A stretch of 64,000 nucleotides of DNA from Capillibacterium thermochitinicola (GTDB lineage: Bacteria; Bacillota; UBA4882; UBA10575): NCBI RefSeq assembly GCF_013664685.1, contig NZ_JAAKDE010000014.1, positions 1 through 64,000 of the forward strand, given 5' to 3'. Each line of letters opens with the position of its first letter. Position 1 is the first letter of the stretch. Both the position numbers and the translations under genes were made by a program. The notes under the pieces were generated by a model. That model saw only the letters and a list, made by a program, of their open reading frames with translations, did no database searches and had not been told where the DNA came from. Of this stretch, positions 63,574-64,000 are shown piece by piece.

Positions 63574-64000
63574 ATCGATTCCTCCCTTTTCCTTTTGGTT
63601 TGCCCTTTCCAAAAAACCAAACGACAACTCTTAATCCAGCCTTCCATTTCCACCTCCTCTTCTAATTTTTATCGTTTATAGTCGAAGACCATCAGGTCTC
63701 CGTTTCCCGGCAGCAGTGAAACAGACGATTACAAATATTAATCCACAGCGTCCGTTATCAATCACATATTATTAACCATACTATTAGTTATGTGTATTAT
63801 TATTAAAATGTATTATTAACATAATGCAGCCATCGGTGTCATCTGGAATTTAATTCCACTGGCCGGAAACTGTCCACTATTAACCGGTGTTCTTGTTAAT
63901 TGTTACCGTTTTTTTACTAATATTTTAATATTATGTTATCTGATTATATAAGCATATTCTTTGTCGAACGGCAATTGTCATTATGTCATTGATAAAATCA
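63574..64000 (-). promoter_or_regulatory. Leader and promoter region of the GH81 gene
   Basis: No gene seen. On the minus strand CAATTGCCGTTC (about 63975-63964) is the -35 region copy shared with the dual chitinase promoter; TTATAT follows at 17 bases and TATAAT at 20. AAAACGGTAA follows 57 bases after the 12-mer, and near the gene a hairpin GTTTC...GAAAC runs into GAAACGGAG and AGACC-ATC-GGTCT-type pairing (about 63720-63685). The leader is about 360 bases and rich in ATTAAT, suggesting structured or regulated mRNA. Confidence 0.45.

Overview
The window reads as chromosome of a moderately GC-rich, spore-forming, diderm member of the Firmicutes that lives on chitin and beta-glucan. Firmicute traits are the secA-prfB pair, a sigma-Y/Yxl-type module, two PdaB/YlxY-type sporulation deacetylases, AGGAGG ribosome sites and sharp TTGACA-17-TATAAT promoters. 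An outer membrane is implied by lpxB (lipid A synthesis) and by a complete outer-membrane secretin. The combination recalls chitinolytic Limnochordia-like organisms (Capillibacterium is one I know of), but that placement is a guess.

Layout. 1-507: leader of a leftward gene lying outside the window. 508-8177: deacetylase pair, then secA-prfB-DUF2993-lpxB, leftward; prfB carries the classical +1 programmed frameshift. 8276-12196: metal locus, a ribbon-helix-helix regulator, a ZnuA-like binding protein and a fused ATPase-permease leftward, divergent from an MbfA/VIT1-type iron/manganese transporter; a palindrome sits just after the regulator's promoter. 12376-16390: glycerophosphodiesterase, then an ABC exporter with a sigma-Y-like factor, YxlC-like and YxlD-like proteins. 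16387-25385: DUF89 phosphatase, azlCD, divergent metY and metA, a spermidine-synthase-like membrane protein, a DUF3267 protein and orphans.

25708-48480 is one leftward run of genes about 23 kb long. It opens with an unknown membrane protein and a secretin with five tandem STN domains. It then passes through a nine-gene glycosylation island: GtrA, two GtrB/DPM-like synthases, three GT-C-type membrane transferases including a protein O-mannosyltransferase, an FAD enzyme and a jelly-roll surface protein. It ends with the type II secretion genes gspE-F-G-H-I-J-K and PilM/PilN-, PilO- and PilP-like assembly proteins, closed by a strong terminator.

48642-63573 holds five large secreted enzymes, all leftward, mostly with their own 3-prime hairpin: a dual-GH18 chitinase, an unclassified barrel enzyme, two more GH18 chitinases and a GH81 beta-1,3-glucanase. 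All carry two CBM5/12 modules on long Pro-Thr linkers.

Working model (inference): the GSP machine exports these enzymes across the outer membrane, and the glycosylation island in the same operon O-glycosylates Thr-rich surface proteins, plausibly the enzymes' own Pro-Thr linkers. That coupling of secretion, O-glycosylation and chitin degradation is the most interesting candidate system here; the unclassified barrel enzyme is the best single-gene novelty.
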